Numbered from the stretch's first letter, positions 42,835 through 52,608 are shown. The stretch is 64,000 nucleotides of DNA from JBOFOR01 sp051654865 (GCA_051654865.1 JBOFYV010000007.1:32053-96052), one strand, 5' to 3'. Numbers and translations: made by a program. The notes: generated by a model from the sequence alone, not told the origin.

Positions 42835-43290
42835 TTATTTTTTAATAATAAAATCCTTTATATATCCGTAAGACTCATAATTATCAAACATAGGTATAGA
42901 TGAATCAAATTTAACATAAATAGGTGTATTAATAAGCTCTGGGTATTTTATGAATAAATCCTTATCACCATAAAATATAGCTTCTAGGGCTAATCTCATA
43001 TGGTATTTAAAAGCGGCATATTTCATAGATGCACTAAAAAAATCTGACTCGTTAACATAAGCATAAAAATATAATTTATAAGAAACATCCTCAGACATTT
43101 TCCAAGAACCTAAAAGTTCATCTCTTAAATCTTTGTTTATAGCTTCATAATTAAAAAAATCAGCTATATTCAAAAACATCATACCAGTATCATCAGAATG
43201 GGTAAGGGTGTACTTTCTATTTTCAATAGGTCCAAAAGGAGTCATAGGTTCAATAAACGTAGTTTCTAATTTATTAGGGTTAAATTTCAT
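42835..43290 (-). CDS. Staygreen family protein (Mg-dechelatase homologue)
   Basis: 151 residues. The block order of the plant STAYGREEN family is preserved: KLETTFIEPMTPFGPIENRKYTLTHSDDTG near residues 7-36, RDELLGSWK near residue 60, then AIFYGDKDLFIKYPELINTPIYVKFDSSIPMFDNYESYGY, matching the family HGDxxLLxxYPEL and FxSxxPxxxxxExWG ends. Plant and some bacterial members remove Mg2+ from chlorophyll; what an anaerobe without chlorophyll does with it is unknown. SD GGTGGTGAT. Single gene, no partners. Confidence 0.8.
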   Translation of the reverse strand: MKFNPNKLETTFIEPMTPFGPIENRKYTLTHSDDTGMMFLNIADFFNYEAINKDLRDELLGSWKMSEDVSYKLYFYAYVNESDFFSASMKYAAFKYHMRLALEAIFYGDKDLFIKYPELINTPIYVKFDSSIPMFDNYESYGYIKDFIIKK

Positions 43291-43408
43291 ATAATCACCA
43301 CCATATAGTTTTCATAGTAATATAATATAGAAACTATATAGTATAAGTTACTAATTAAGGCCATACTGTTAAAATAAGAGTGATATAATAATATTACTCT
43401 AAATGGTG

Positions 43409-43510
43409 CCGCAGCTATGAGGTGTGTAAGATTTCTATGAAGAAGGATTAATATTAGAAAAATTAGGATTTGGAGGACTGAATAAAAAGGAATTAATAGA
43501 TAATGTATAA
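43409..43510 (+). pseudogene. Short protein-coding remnant, frameshifted
   Basis: One frame reads AAMRCVRF before a stop; shifted by one base it reads FYEEGLILEKLGFGGLNKKE and on to a TAA at 43508-43510. The composition is coding-like but I cannot name the family. Confidence 0.35.
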
Positions 43511-43512
43511 AA

Positions 43513-43575
43513 TATAAGAACAAAACAATAGCACTTATATCTAGCTAATATAAGTGCTGTTGTTTTGTTCTTATA
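43513..43575 (+). repeat. 28-bp near-perfect hairpin
   Basis: TATAAGAACAAAACAATAGC... pairs over 28 bp (43513-43540 with 43548-43575), with one G-U and a 7-nt loop ctagcta. There is no T tract on either side, so it is not a clear terminator; it may be the relic of a mobile element or protect an mRNA end. Confidence 0.5.
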
Positions 43576-43643
43576 AGACTATTGTTATATTATACTACCT
43601 ATGATATACTTCAAAAGAATATGTAATAAAAGTGAGGTTTAAA

Positions 43644-44951
43644 ATGAAAAAAACGAATTCTTTTAAGGTGATAATCCTTACAATCTTAATGTTGACAATG
43701 AATAGCATTACAAGTATTGTAAATGCTCAGAATAATCTAGGGAAGATTGAGGGAATAATTGCCGAATCAGCGATAGTTATGGATATGGATACAGGGGAAG
43801 TTATAGCTTCAAAAAATGCGGATAAAGAAATGCCTGTAGCAAGTACAATTAAGCTATTAACATCTTTAATATTTGCGGAAAATAAGTCTAAAAATGATAC
43901 TATATCATTTACTGAAGATTCATTAAAAACAACTATAACAGCATTAAATAACTTTAAGAAATTAAATGTTGGAGATACAATCTCAGCTAATGATTTAATG
44001 AAAGCAGTAATGATTTTCTCGGCTAATGATGCTGCATACTTAATGGCAGATTCAGTGGCTGGAAACTCAAAAGATTTTGTAAAAATGATGAATGAGAAAG
44101 TTAAGTCATTCGGGCTTAAAGATACTCACATTGTAAATCCATGTGGATTAGAGTCAGATGCAATAAATCCAGAAAATAAAGAAATAAATACATCAACGGC
44201 TTATGATATGGCAATAATTGCAAGTCAAGCTTATAAAAATGAATGGATTAGAGATATAGTATCAGATAAATACAAAAAGACATCAATAGATTTATCAGGA
44301 TCACCATTATACATTGATTCAAGAAACAAAATATTAGGTGAAGTTGGCAATATTGGAGGTAAAACAGGGAATGAGACTAAAGCAGGTCATTGTTTTGTGG
44401 GTTACTTTGAAAGAGATGGAAGAAAGTTAGTTACTGTTGCTCTTAAATCGCAATATGGAGCAGATGGGATGAATGTATTTAACGATACTAAAAAGATAGC
44501 AGACACAGGATATGAAACAAAAAAGCAAGTATATAAAAAAGCTAATGAAGAAATAGGAAGTATAGATTTAGAATTCAAAGCATTTAGATTCTTTGGGCCA
44601 ACAAAGAGTATAAATGCTCCAGTAATAGCTACAGAAGATATAATGTACTACAAAAACGATATAAACGATAAAAATGCAAAGTTAGATATAGATGATAAAA
44701 ATAACAATGCATGGAAATTAGCAAACAAAGAAGTAGAAATGAAACTTTCATTACCAAATAATAACTCAAAGATATCAGGAAAGATAGATATATCAACATT
44801 TGATTTATTAAAAATGAATGCAGGATTATACGTAGGTACTATGTTAGGTATAGTTATACTAGGGTTAATAATAATATTTATAGTTAAATTAATAAATGAT
44901 AGAAATAGAAGTAGTAGAAGAAGATATAAAAATAGATATAGAAGAAGATAG
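43644..44951 (+). CDS. D-alanyl-D-alanine carboxypeptidase (DacA-like)
   Basis: 435 residues from ATG 43644 (SD GTGAGG); the GTG 43632 is part of the SD. Signal peptide MKKTNSFKVIILTILMLTMN. Penicillin-binding motifs: ASTIK with Ser67/Lys70, S-A-N with Ser126/Asn128, and KTG beginning at Lys240. Trims the terminal D-Ala of peptidoglycan stem peptides. The C-terminus has a membrane helix (YVGTMLGIVILGLIIIFIVKL) and an Arg-rich tail, an unusual end compared with the amphipathic anchor of PBP5. Followed by its own terminator. Confidence 0.92.
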   Translation: MKKTNSFKVIILTILMLTMNSITSIVNAQNNLGKIEGIIAESAIVMDMDTGEVIASKNADKEMPVASTIKLLTSLIFAENKSKNDTISFTEDSLKTTITALNNFKKLNVGDTISANDLMKAVMIFSANDAAYLMADSVAGNSKDFVKMMNEKVKSFGLKDTHIVNPCGLESDAINPENKEINTSTAYDMAIIASQAYKNEWIRDIVSDKYKKTSIDLSGSPLYIDSRNKILGEVGNIGGKTGNETKAGHCFVGYFERDGRKLVTVALKSQYGADGMNVFNDTKKIADTGYETKKQVYKKANEEIGSIDLEFKAFRFFGPTKSINAPVIATEDIMYYKNDINDKNAKLDIDDKNNNAWKLANKEVEMKLSLPNNNSKISGKIDISTFDLLKMNAGLYVGTMLGIVILGLIIIFIVKLINDRNRSSRRRYKNRYRRR

Positions 44952-44954
44952 ATA

Positions 44955-44998
44955 AAATCTCTCCTCAAATTTGATTTCAAATTAGGAGAGATTTTTTT
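44955..44998 (+). terminator. Terminator after the carboxypeptidase gene
   Basis: AAATCTCTCCT / AGGAGAGATTT perfect stem with 18-nt loop (itself partly paired), T7. Confidence 0.85.
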
Positions 44999-45082
44999 AA
45001 AGATTACAAATATTTACAAAGTATAGAAACTACAATTAACCTCTGATACAATTTAACTAACATTTAACAAGGGGGAATCAAA

Positions 45083-45982
45083 ATGGATGATAATGAAGTA
45101 AAACAAGTAGATAAGAAAAAAAATAATAACGCAGTTAAAATACTAAAGACAGTATCAATAGCAATACCACTCATAATAATATTAGGAATGTTAGCAGTTA
45201 CATGTACTACAACTATAAAACAAGGGCATGTAGGGGCAGTATACGATAGATTTAAAAAAGGTATACAAAATTATACCTTGTCAGAAGGATTAAACTTCAA
45301 AGCACCATGGCAAAGTGTAAATCAATTCCCAGTATCAATAGAAACTGTATATATGAGTAAAGATACTAGAGAAGGATCAAAAGAGGATGAGTCAATACTA
45401 ATAAGCTGTAATGATGGTTCATTAAGTGCAGATCTAACATTTAGTTATAGATTTAAATCAGAGGATGTACCAAAAGTACAAAAACAATATAGGGGTAAAG
45501 ATGGTCAAGAAATAATGAACAGTGTCCTTAGAGGGCAATTAAGAAGCTGGATAAGTGAGGTAACAAAAAACTATTCTACAATGGAAGTGCATTTAACTAA
45601 AAAAGAAGTAGTAAATGAAAAATTAACAGAACATCTAAACAAAAAGGCTAAAAAGTATGGTGTACTATTTGAAAATGTATCTTTAGCAGAAACTAGAGCT
45701 TCAAAAGAAGTTCAAGAGGCTATAGAAAAAAGGCAACAAATAAGCCAAGAAGTAGAACAACAGCGTTTACAACTAGAAAAAGCAGAAATAGCAAAACAAG
45801 CAGCTCAACTTGAAGCAGAAAGAAAAATAATTCAAGCAGAAGGTGAGAAAAAAGCAAATGAAATAAAAGCACAAGGTTTAGATGAAAGAATACTTAGAGA
45901 AATGTATATAAAAAAATGGGATGGTAAATTACCACAAGTAATGGACTCTAAATCTAGTATAATGCTAGATATGAATAATTGA
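45083..45982 (+). CDS. SPFH / band 7 (prohibitin-like) membrane protein
   Basis: 299 residues. An N-terminal basic segment and one membrane helix (VSIAIPLIIILGMLAVTC) precede the SPFH domain (VGAVYDRFKKGI, LNFKAPWQSVNQFPVSIETVYMSKDTRE, DLTFSYRFKSEDV) and then a long coiled coil (KRQQISQEVEQQRLQLEKAEIAKQAAQLEAERKIIQAEGEKKANEIK). Such proteins form rings or microdomains in the membrane and regulate proteases or lipid organisation. SD AGGGGG. Monocistronic. Confidence 0.88.
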   Translation: MDDNEVKQVDKKKNNNAVKILKTVSIAIPLIIILGMLAVTCTTTIKQGHVGAVYDRFKKGIQNYTLSEGLNFKAPWQSVNQFPVSIETVYMSKDTREGSKEDESILISCNDGSLSADLTFSYRFKSEDVPKVQKQYRGKDGQEIMNSVLRGQLRSWISEVTKNYSTMEVHLTKKEVVNEKLTEHLNKKAKKYGVLFENVSLAETRASKEVQEAIEKRQQISQEVEQQRLQLEKAEIAKQAAQLEAERKIIQAEGEKKANEIKAQGLDERILREMYIKKWDGKLPQVMDSKSSIMLDMNN

Positions 45983-46000
45983 TAAAATATATTAAACTTT

Positions 46001-46037
46001 AAAAGTTATATTCTAATATAGAATATAGCTTTTAATT
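46001..46037 (+). terminator. Terminator after the SPFH gene
   Basis: AAAAGTTATATTCTA / TAGAATATAGCTTTT stem (one G-U), followed by AATTTAAT. T tract weak. Confidence 0.6.
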
Positions 46038-46172
46038 TAATATATTCTAGGTATTTAACTTTATCTAAAGGTTATTATATAAATAGATGATTAAAATTTT
46101 CCTCAATAATAAATTTGCTTATTTTCCAATAAAGTAGTATATTCATAGTAGGAAATTTTTAGGAGGACTCAT

Positions 46173-46799
46173 ATGAAATACATGACAAAAGAAGAATTAG
46201 AACAAAAAGATTTAATATCACAATTTTCAGTAGTAGATGGTAAGCTAGTATTAAATGCAGGTTGTGAATACACAACTAACTTTAATACTGGAGACATAGT
46301 AGTATATAAAAACGATACAACAAAAGTTGGAGTTGTATCTTTTATAGAAGAAGACGAATTAACTATAAAGTGGACAAACAATGAAGAGACTACAGAAGCT
46401 CCATCTAATTTAATAATAGTTCCACCAACTGTCGGTATAGAGTTATTAGAAAAAAGCCCTTTACTGAGATTATGGGAAGAATTATCTAATGGTAAAAGTG
46501 AAGACTTTGATTTAAAATGCATTTACGTAGGAGAGAACGTAATAAACGAAGTTCCTTTTGTGAAAGCTTTTAAAAATACTAACACTATATTAGATAAAAA
46601 ATTTAAAAGAACTTTTACACTTCACAGAAAGTTTGGACCTACACAAATTTTTAAAACAAGCCTATATACAATTTCTAATGGTAAAGTAGGGATAGACGCC
46701 TCAAGATATGTTTATTACCTATTAAAAGATAATGTTGTTTATTATTTAGGTATTGATTTAAACGATGCAAAGTTAGCGACTTACTTATTCAACAAATAA
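46173..46799 (+). CDS. Hypothetical protein, 208 residues
   Basis: Cytoplasmic-looking protein with good SD TAGGAGGAC. The N-terminal 75 residues are beta-rich (GKLVLNAGCEYTTNFNTGDIVVYKNDTTKVGVVSFIEEDELTIKW) like a small SH3-type or CarD-like barrel; the remainder (SPLLRLWEELSNGKSEDFDLKCIYVGE..., KRTFTLHRKFGPTQIFKTSLYTISNGK) mixes strands and helices. No known motif and no membrane part. It lies between SPFH and AIM24-like genes without obvious shared regulation. Ends at a strong terminator. Confidence 0.65.
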   Translation: MKYMTKEELEQKDLISQFSVVDGKLVLNAGCEYTTNFNTGDIVVYKNDTTKVGVVSFIEEDELTIKWTNNEETTEAPSNLIIVPPTVGIELLEKSPLLRLWEELSNGKSEDFDLKCIYVGENVINEVPFVKAFKNTNTILDKKFKRTFTLHRKFGPTQIFKTSLYTISNGKVGIDASRYVYYLLKDNVVYYLGIDLNDAKLATYLFNK

Positions 46800-46807
46800 G
46801 CTAAATA

Positions 46808-46852
46808 AAAAAAGGACCTATCTCAAAGTCAAAATAGAGACAGGTCCTTTTT
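46808..46852. terminator. Bidirectional terminator
   Basis: AAAAAGGACCTATCTC / GAGACAGGTCCTTTTT, 12-nt loop; one mismatch. Lies between convergent genes. Confidence 0.82.
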
Positions 46853-46862
46853 AAGTTAAACA

Positions 46863-47642
46863 TTATCTTTCAAATAAATTACCAAGAGAACCTAGTATAC
46901 TTCCTTCGCCCTTGTTATCACCATATAATTGAGGAGCTGAAGCAAATACTCTAGAAGCTAAGCGGCTAAAGGGTAAACTTTGTATCCACACACTGCCAGG
47001 ACCAGTAAGAGTGGCAAAGAACAATCCTTCTCCACCAAATAAACTATTTTTAATACCACCTACAAATTGAATATCATACCTAATATCTTGAGTCATAGCT
47101 ACTAAGCATCCTGTATCTACCTTTAACTTTTCACCAGGAGAGAGCTTTTTCTCTATAATAGTACCACCAGCATGAATAAAGCATAGCCCATCACCTTCTA
47201 GTTTTTGAAGAATAAATCCCTCTCCACCAAAAAAACCAACACTAAGTTTTTTTCTAAAATCTATTCCAATACTTACACCTTTAGCAGCACATAAAAAAGA
47301 GTCCTTTTGGCAGATTAACTTACCTCCGACATTATATAAATCTACAGGTATTATTTTACCTGGATAAGGAGAAGCAAAAGATACCTTTTGTTTGCCTCTA
47401 TAAGAGTTTGTAAAGGCTGTCATAAATAGATTCTCACCAGTTAATACCCTTTTAGCAGCACCAAATAGTTTATTACCAACCTTTTGGCTACCATCTCCAA
47501 ATATAGTTTCCATAGTAATACCTTCATCCATCATCATCATAGCTCCAGCTTCAGCTACCACCGCCTCGTTATGATCAAGTTCTATTTCAACAAATTGCAT
47601 ATCATCCCCGTACAATTTGTAATCTACATTATGTGATCTCAT
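46863..47642 (-). CDS. AIM24 / TIGR00266 family protein
   Basis: 259 residues from the ATG 47642, 5 nt after an SD GGGAGGAG; an earlier TTG would add five residues across the SD. The family has a beta-barrel-like repeat of Gly-rich blocks: [27 protein letters not shown] at the start, then [77 protein letters not shown]. Related to yeast AIM24, whose role is not settled. No signal or TM. Single gene. Confidence 0.88.
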   Translation of the reverse strand: MRSHNVDYKLYGDDMQFVEIELDHNEAVVAEAGAMMMMDEGITMETIFGDGSQKVGNKLFGAAKRVLTGENLFMTAFTNSYRGKQKVSFASPYPGKIIPVDLYNVGGKLICQKDSFLCAAKGVSIGIDFRKKLSVGFFGGEGFILQKLEGDGLCFIHAGGTIIEKKLSPGEKLKVDTGCLVAMTQDIRYDIQFVGGIKNSLFGGEGLFFATLTGPGSVWIQSLPFSRLASRVFASAPQLYGDNKGEGSILGSLGNLFER

Positions 47643-47829
47643 ATGTACTCCTCCCAAATTTTTCTCTATATATTAATACATTAATTATATGCTTTTATAT
47701 AAAGATAAATTACAAATATACTTAACAATTTAAATGCAATCCAAATGTTGAAAAATGTCATAGAGTGGCGTATAATGTGATGTGGAAAAAATTAACATAA
47801 TATAAAAATTATAATTAGGAGGAAATATT

Positions 47830-50052
47830 GTGTATATAAGGGGAGCAAAATCAAAGAAAATACATATAATCACGTTACTAATATTAGGAATTATTGTATT
47901 TGGGGTAAGTGTATTTATTAGTAATAAAGAAAAAATAATAATCAATAAAATAGAAAATACATATTTAGAAGATAAAAACTTAAGTCAAAAACAAATAAAA
48001 ATAATAGAGTCAACAATATTAAATAAAAAACATCTATTCCCAGATGAAAAGTTTATTTTGGGATATTATTATTTATTTGAAAAAAATAACCCCGAGTTAG
48101 CATATAACTACTTTGAACAGGTAGTAAAAAATATATCATCTGTAAAATCTAATTTCGCAAAAGTATATAGCTATAAATTTTTATCAGATAAATATTTAGA
48201 AGAGGGGGATATAGAAAGAGGTATAGAATTCACAAAACAAGCATGCCATAGTATGAGTACAAAATTATATTCAAAAAATTTAAATATAATAAATGATATA
48301 TTTAGACCGATTTTAGATGTAAAAGAAGGACGAGAATTAATAATTAATTTCCTTGAAGGTATTTTATTAGAAAATGAAAAAATGGGAAATTATGAAATAT
48401 CACTTTATGCTTATAGAACATTAGAACAATTTTATACACTAAAGGGTGATTTAGTAAGTGCAATAGATGCCAGTGTAAATACAATAAGTTTATCAACCAA
48501 ACTGAACAAAGACTACTTTAAAGGTAAATCAATAGTGCATCTGTCACGAATATTATTTGAATTGGGGGAATATAGCGAAGCGCTTAAACTATTGAATGAG
48601 GTAAAAAATATACAACCCAATGACCTTGAGTGGAATGATAAACTAAACATATACAGGCTAATAAGCTTAGCACAGCTCGAAATAGAAAATAAAAATTATA
48701 ATAAAGTTTTAGATTATGTAAATGAATTAGATAAATATAAATATAATATTAGCAAAGAAGATTGGCAAGATACAAAAATTTTACAATATATAATAAAAGC
48801 TCAAATATATATAAAACAGAATAAAATAAGTTTAGCAACAGAGAGCTTAGAACAAGCAAAAGTATTAATAGAGATAGATAAAGTAGTATATTTTCCAGAT
48901 AAAGACATATATTATTATAATATATTAGCACAACTTAATGAAAAAAATGGAAATTACGAAATGGCCATAGAAGAATATAAAAAAGGTAAGCAATTAGCAA
49001 TAGAAAGAAATAACATAGATGCAGTTGAACATAGTATATCTAATTTACAATCTGTATATAAAAAAGTAGGAAATAAAGCAGAGTATGAAAATAGCTCTAT
49101 AGAATTAATCAAAGTAAAAGAAAATAAAAAACAAAACATATCAAAGTATTCTTATAGTTATGTTATGAAAAACTATGAGCTGAATAATATAATAGAAAGT
49201 GATAAGAAAATTAAAAATAATAATACGATTCTATTCATTATATCTATCATTGTGGTCTTGTTAATATATGTGATTAATATACATCCAAAAATTAAGAATA
49301 AGATTTTATCTATCAAAATAGATAAAAGAATTAGAAATAATAACTATATATTAAACTATCAAGCAATAGTAAATCCTAAAAAAGATGAGATTGTGGGATA
49401 TGAAGCACTATTAAGATTAAACTCAAAGGGTAAAGTTATAATGCCATACATACTAATTAAGGAGCTGGAAGCATCTAAAAAGATGGGTGAAATATCTATT
49501 TATATACTAAAGCAAATAATTAAGGATTATGCTTTAATTAAAGAAAAAGCAAATATAAATAGTGATTTTTATATATCTATGAATATATCAATATTAGAAA
49601 TAGAAGATGAGAAAATAATAGAACAACTTATAACAATTCTTAAGCAATCTAAATTAGGAAATAATACTATATGTATAGAAATAACTGAAAATATAGGTAT
49701 TAAAGATTTGCAAAGTGTTGAATCAAATATTATTAAGCTTAGGAGCGCAGGATTTAAAATTGCTATAGATGACTTTGGTATAGAGTATTCTAATTTATCT
49801 ATGTTACAACTAACTCAGTATGATATAGTGAAAATAGATAAAATATTTATAGATAATATTGAATCGTCTGATATAAATAAGTACATCATAGAATTTTGTG
49901 ATTATATGTTTAGTAAAAAGGATAAAGTAGTAATAATTGAAGGTGTAGAAGAGTATAATCAGGTAGAATTTATAAAAAATATGAAGCATAATAAGTTTTA
50001 TATACAAGGATATTATTATTCAAAACCATCAAAGTTAGAAGATATATTATAA
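47830..50052 (+). CDS. TPR-containing c-di-GMP phosphodiesterase (EAL domain)
   Basis: 740 residues from GTG 47830 with SD AGGAGG 5 nt upstream. N-terminal membrane helix (HIITLLILGIIVFGVSVFI), an extracytoplasmic TPR-rich region (~40-450, many ALxxY/LxxLN helices), a second membrane helix (NTILFIISIIVVLLIYVI, ~478-495), and an EAL domain from ~515. EAL motifs: YEALLRL (Glu525), MNIS, CIEITEN, IDDFGIEYSNL, VKIDK, EGVEEYNQ and QGYYYSKP, so all catalytic residues seem present. It should hydrolyse c-di-GMP to pGpG. The TPR part probably senses an outside partner. No c-di-GMP riboswitch is seen upstream. Confidence 0.9.
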   Translation: MYIRGAKSKKIHIITLLILGIIVFGVSVFISNKEKIIINKIENTYLEDKNLSQKQIKIIESTILNKKHLFPDEKFILGYYYLFEKNNPELAYNYFEQVVKNISSVKSNFAKVYSYKFLSDKYLEEGDIERGIEFTKQACHSMSTKLYSKNLNIINDIFRPILDVKEGRELIINFLEGILLENEKMGNYEISLYAYRTLEQFYTLKGDLVSAIDASVNTISLSTKLNKDYFKGKSIVHLSRILFELGEYSEALKLLNEVKNIQPNDLEWNDKLNIYRLISLAQLEIENKNYNKVLDYVNELDKYKYNISKEDWQDTKILQYIIKAQIYIKQNKISLATESLEQAKVLIEIDKVVYFPDKDIYYYNILAQLNEKNGNYEMAIEEYKKGKQLAIERNNIDAVEHSISNLQSVYKKVGNKAEYENSSIELIKVKENKKQNISKYSYSYVMKNYELNNIIESDKKIKNNNTILFIISIIVVLLIYVINIHPKIKNKILSIKIDKRIRNNNYILNYQAIVNPKKDEIVGYEALLRLNSKGKVIMPYILIKELEASKKMGEISIYILKQIIKDYALIKEKANINSDFYISMNISILEIEDEKIIEQLITILKQSKLGNNTICIEITENIGIKDLQSVESNIIKLRSAGFKIAIDDFGIEYSNLSMLQLTQYDIVKIDKIFIDNIESSDINKYIIEFCDYMFSKKDKVVIIEGVEEYNQVEFIKNMKHNKFYIQGYYYSKPSKLEDIL

Positions 50053-50082
50053 AAATAAGATGTTATTTATGGAGGTTGTTAG

Positions 50083-51537
50083 ATGAAAATAGGTGAGAGA
50101 AAATTAAATTTATTAATGGATTTATACCAACTAACAATGTCTCAGGGATACTACAACGAGGGATTAGAAAATGCAACAGTTGCCTTTGATATGTTTTTTA
50201 GAAAAATACCAAATGGCGGAGGATATGCAATATTTGCAGGACTAGAACAAGTAGTAGAATACATACAAGGGCTAGTGTTTAGTGATGAAGAAATAAAATC
50301 ATTAAAAGAAATGAACATATTTAAAGATGAATTCTTGAATTACCTAAAAAATTTCAAATTCAAAGGTGATGTGTACTCAGTACCTGAAGGGACAGTAATA
50401 TTTCCATATGAGCCCTTAATAACAGTAGTAGGAAATCCTATAGAAGCACAGTTAATAGAGACTATGCTTTTACTTACAGTAAATCACCAAAGTCTAATCG
50501 CTACAAAAGCATCAAGAATAGTTCAAAGTGCAAAGGGAAGGGATGTACTAGAGTTTGGAGCTAGACGATCACAAGGTTATGATGGAGCTATGTATGGAGC
50601 GAGAGCATCATATATAGGAGGAGTAAAGGGAACAGCAACAACCCTAGCTACTCCAATGTTTAATATACCATCAGTAGGAACAATGGCACACTCATGGGTA
50701 CAACTATTTGAGGATGAATATAGTGCATTTAAAGCCTATGCAACAAGCTACCCAGATAGTTGCTCGCTATTAGTAGACACATATGATGTATTAAAAAGTG
50801 GTGTACCTAATGTAATAAAACTTCAAAAAGAAGTATTAGACCCATTAGGTAAAAAAGTAAAAGGGATAAGAATAGATAGTGGAGATATCGCTTATTTATC
50901 AAAACAATCTAGAGAAATGCTAGATAATGCAGGATTAAATGACTGCAAAATAATAGCTTCTAATTCACTAGATGAATATACTATATCTACACTTTTAGAC
51001 CAAGAGGCAAAGGTAGATGTATTTGGAGTAGGAGAGAGATTAATTACTTCAAAATCAGAGCCTGTATTTGGAGGCGTATATAAGTTAGTAGCTGCAGATA
51101 TAAAAGGAAATAAAGAGCTTGAACCTAGAATAAAAATAAGTGGAAATATAGAAAAAATAACAAACCCAGGACTAAAAGAAGTATTTAGACTATATGATAA
51201 CTCTACAGGTAAAGCCATAGGTGATATAATAGCCATAAAAGGTGAAACAATAGATGAATCTAAACCATATACACTATTTGACCCAACTCACACATGGCTA
51301 AGAAAATCAGTAGAAAACTACAGAGTAAGAAATTTACAAGTAAAAGTTTTTGATAATGGAAAGTTAGTATACACATTACCATCACTAGATGAAATACGTG
51401 GAAATACTAAAACTGAATTGGATACAATCTGGCCTCAAATGAAAAGATTTAATAACCCACATAAATATCATGTAGATTTATCAGAAAAATTATGGAATCT
51501 AAAAGATCAAATGCTAAAAGAAAAATCAAAACTATAA
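50083..51537 (+). CDS. pncB: Nicotinate phosphoribosyltransferase
   Basis: 484 residues, normal for the Firmicute form. Makes nicotinate mononucleotide from nicotinate and PRPP in NAD salvage. Blocks: LMDLYQLTMSQGYY at the start, VAFDMFFRKIPNGGGYAIFAGLEQ, EFGARRSQGYDGAMYGARASYIGG around residue 160, GTMAHSWVQLF (catalytic His ~206), and IRIDSGDIAYLSK. SD GGAGG. It begins 31 nt after the EAL gene and may share its transcript, although a link to c-di-GMP is not expected. A terminator follows. Confidence 0.93.
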   Translation: MKIGERKLNLLMDLYQLTMSQGYYNEGLENATVAFDMFFRKIPNGGGYAIFAGLEQVVEYIQGLVFSDEEIKSLKEMNIFKDEFLNYLKNFKFKGDVYSVPEGTVIFPYEPLITVVGNPIEAQLIETMLLLTVNHQSLIATKASRIVQSAKGRDVLEFGARRSQGYDGAMYGARASYIGGVKGTATTLATPMFNIPSVGTMAHSWVQLFEDEYSAFKAYATSYPDSCSLLVDTYDVLKSGVPNVIKLQKEVLDPLGKKVKGIRIDSGDIAYLSKQSREMLDNAGLNDCKIIASNSLDEYTISTLLDQEAKVDVFGVGERLITSKSEPVFGGVYKLVAADIKGNKELEPRIKISGNIEKITNPGLKEVFRLYDNSTGKAIGDIIAIKGETIDESKPYTLFDPTHTWLRKSVENYRVRNLQVKVFDNGKLVYTLPSLDEIRGNTKTELDTIWPQMKRFNNPHKYHVDLSEKLWNLKDQMLKEKSKL

Positions 51538-51540
51538 TAT

Positions 51541-51569
51541 AAAAAGAGGACTGCATATGTCCTCTTTTC
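51541..51569. terminator. Bidirectional terminator after pncB
   Basis: AAAAGAGGAC / GTCCTCTTTT perfect stem with a 7-nt loop, between convergent genes. Confidence 0.85.
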
Positions 51570-51570
51570 A

Positions 51571-52608
51571 TTATCCATTAATATTTTTATCTTTGTATGA
51601 TTTATAATTGTGTAAAAACTCTCTACTATTAAAAATATACTTACCACCTATTTGAGTATAATATGAACCTGTAGTATCATATATTTCTTTTAGTTTTTGA
51701 CTTAAGTTTTTATTGTAATATCTAAGTTCTTTAAATTCCTTTTTTAACTTATCAGCAGTCATCCATACTTTGTTTGCCCCGATATCTGACTGTTTAATAT
51801 TTTCAAAATTAATGTTGTTTTTCTTAGCATAAACATAAATCTCTGCTAATAATTCTTGTAAATTTTCGTTTGTTAATTGGTGATCAAGTTTTTTGTATAA
51901 TATAGCACCCATAGAATCAGTACCTTTTGTCTCAAGTCCTTCTTGCTTTATAAGAGCATCAAGTGGTTGCCTCTTTATATACACATAGGCAGTATTATCA
52001 AGTATATATGTGCCTCTAAGGTACTTAGCAGGCTTATGAATTACAAGTATAGGGCTATATCTACCATTAATCTCAGTATCGTTTAAATCAGATATATCAT
52101 CTATATTTTTTAAATCATAATCCTTAGACATAGTTCCATAAGTAGATCGTGCATTTAATGAGTACATATCTTCACTTTTTATATAAGCCACTATCTCATT
52201 TACATAATTTTCACTAATTATATCATCTAAGCAATGCTCTGTAGAGATATAACTATTTGCTAAGTCGTCTCTCATTTTATATAATTTTTCTAAATCTACT
52301 CCTAATGCAGAGCAAACATTTATTAATCTTTCCTCGATACTATCAATATCTACTTCTAAAAATGGTAATATCTCATTTATAGATTCCAAAGATTTTATCT
52401 TCATAATTTTATTTAGTATATCTAGAGGTGTTATCTTACTAGATTTATCAAATAGATACTTGTTTATTAATTCTTTTAAATTCTCGATATCTGTGTATAT
52501 TTTTATATAATCTGAGACTGATTGATTTCCTTTATTTAATATTTGATGTGGTATATTTATATAAGTATTATTTTCTTTAACGTATAAGTTTAAATCCATA
52601 TTTTCCAT
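51571..52608 (-). CDS. Hypothetical protein, about 345 residues
   Basis: 345 residues from the ATG at 52608; an ATG at 52650 is in frame but follows a -10-like TATAAT directly and has no SD, whereas AAAGG lies 12 nt before 52608. The protein is helical and charged, with regular Leu/Ile helices (LEKLYKMRDDLANSY, LTNENLQELLAEIYVYAKKN) and a beta part (PILVIHKPAKYLRGTYILDNTAYVYIKRQPLD). No TM or signal peptide, no known motif. The start is uncertain. It is followed by pncB's terminator and convergent to it. Confidence 0.65.
   Translation of the reverse strand: MENMDLNLYVKENNTYINIPHQILNKGNQSVSDYIKIYTDIENLKELINKYLFDKSSKITPLDILNKIMKIKSLESINEILPFLEVDIDSIEERLINVCSALGVDLEKLYKMRDDLANSYISTEHCLDDIISENYVNEIVAYIKSEDMYSLNARSTYGTMSKDYDLKNIDDISDLNDTEINGRYSPILVIHKPAKYLRGTYILDNTAYVYIKRQPLDALIKQEGLETKGTDSMGAILYKKLDHQLTNENLQELLAEIYVYAKKNNINFENIKQSDIGANKVWMTADKLKKEFKELRYYNKNLSQKLKEIYDTTGSYYTQIGGKYIFNSREFLHNYKSYKDKNING

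Larger units (their letters stand above)
43291..43643. other. Gap between Staygreen and carboxypeptidase genes
   Basis: About 350 nt. It holds a small hairpin AGAGTGATAT-AATA-ATATTACTCT (43376-43399), a degenerate coding remnant (43409-43510) and a 28-bp hairpin (43513-43575). No intact gene. Confidence 0.55.

Noticed and set aside
47643..47829. c-di-GMP riboswitch upstream of the EAL protein gene
   Set aside because: No GCAAA or GNRA-type loop with receptor was visible; only AT-rich promoter-like sequence.
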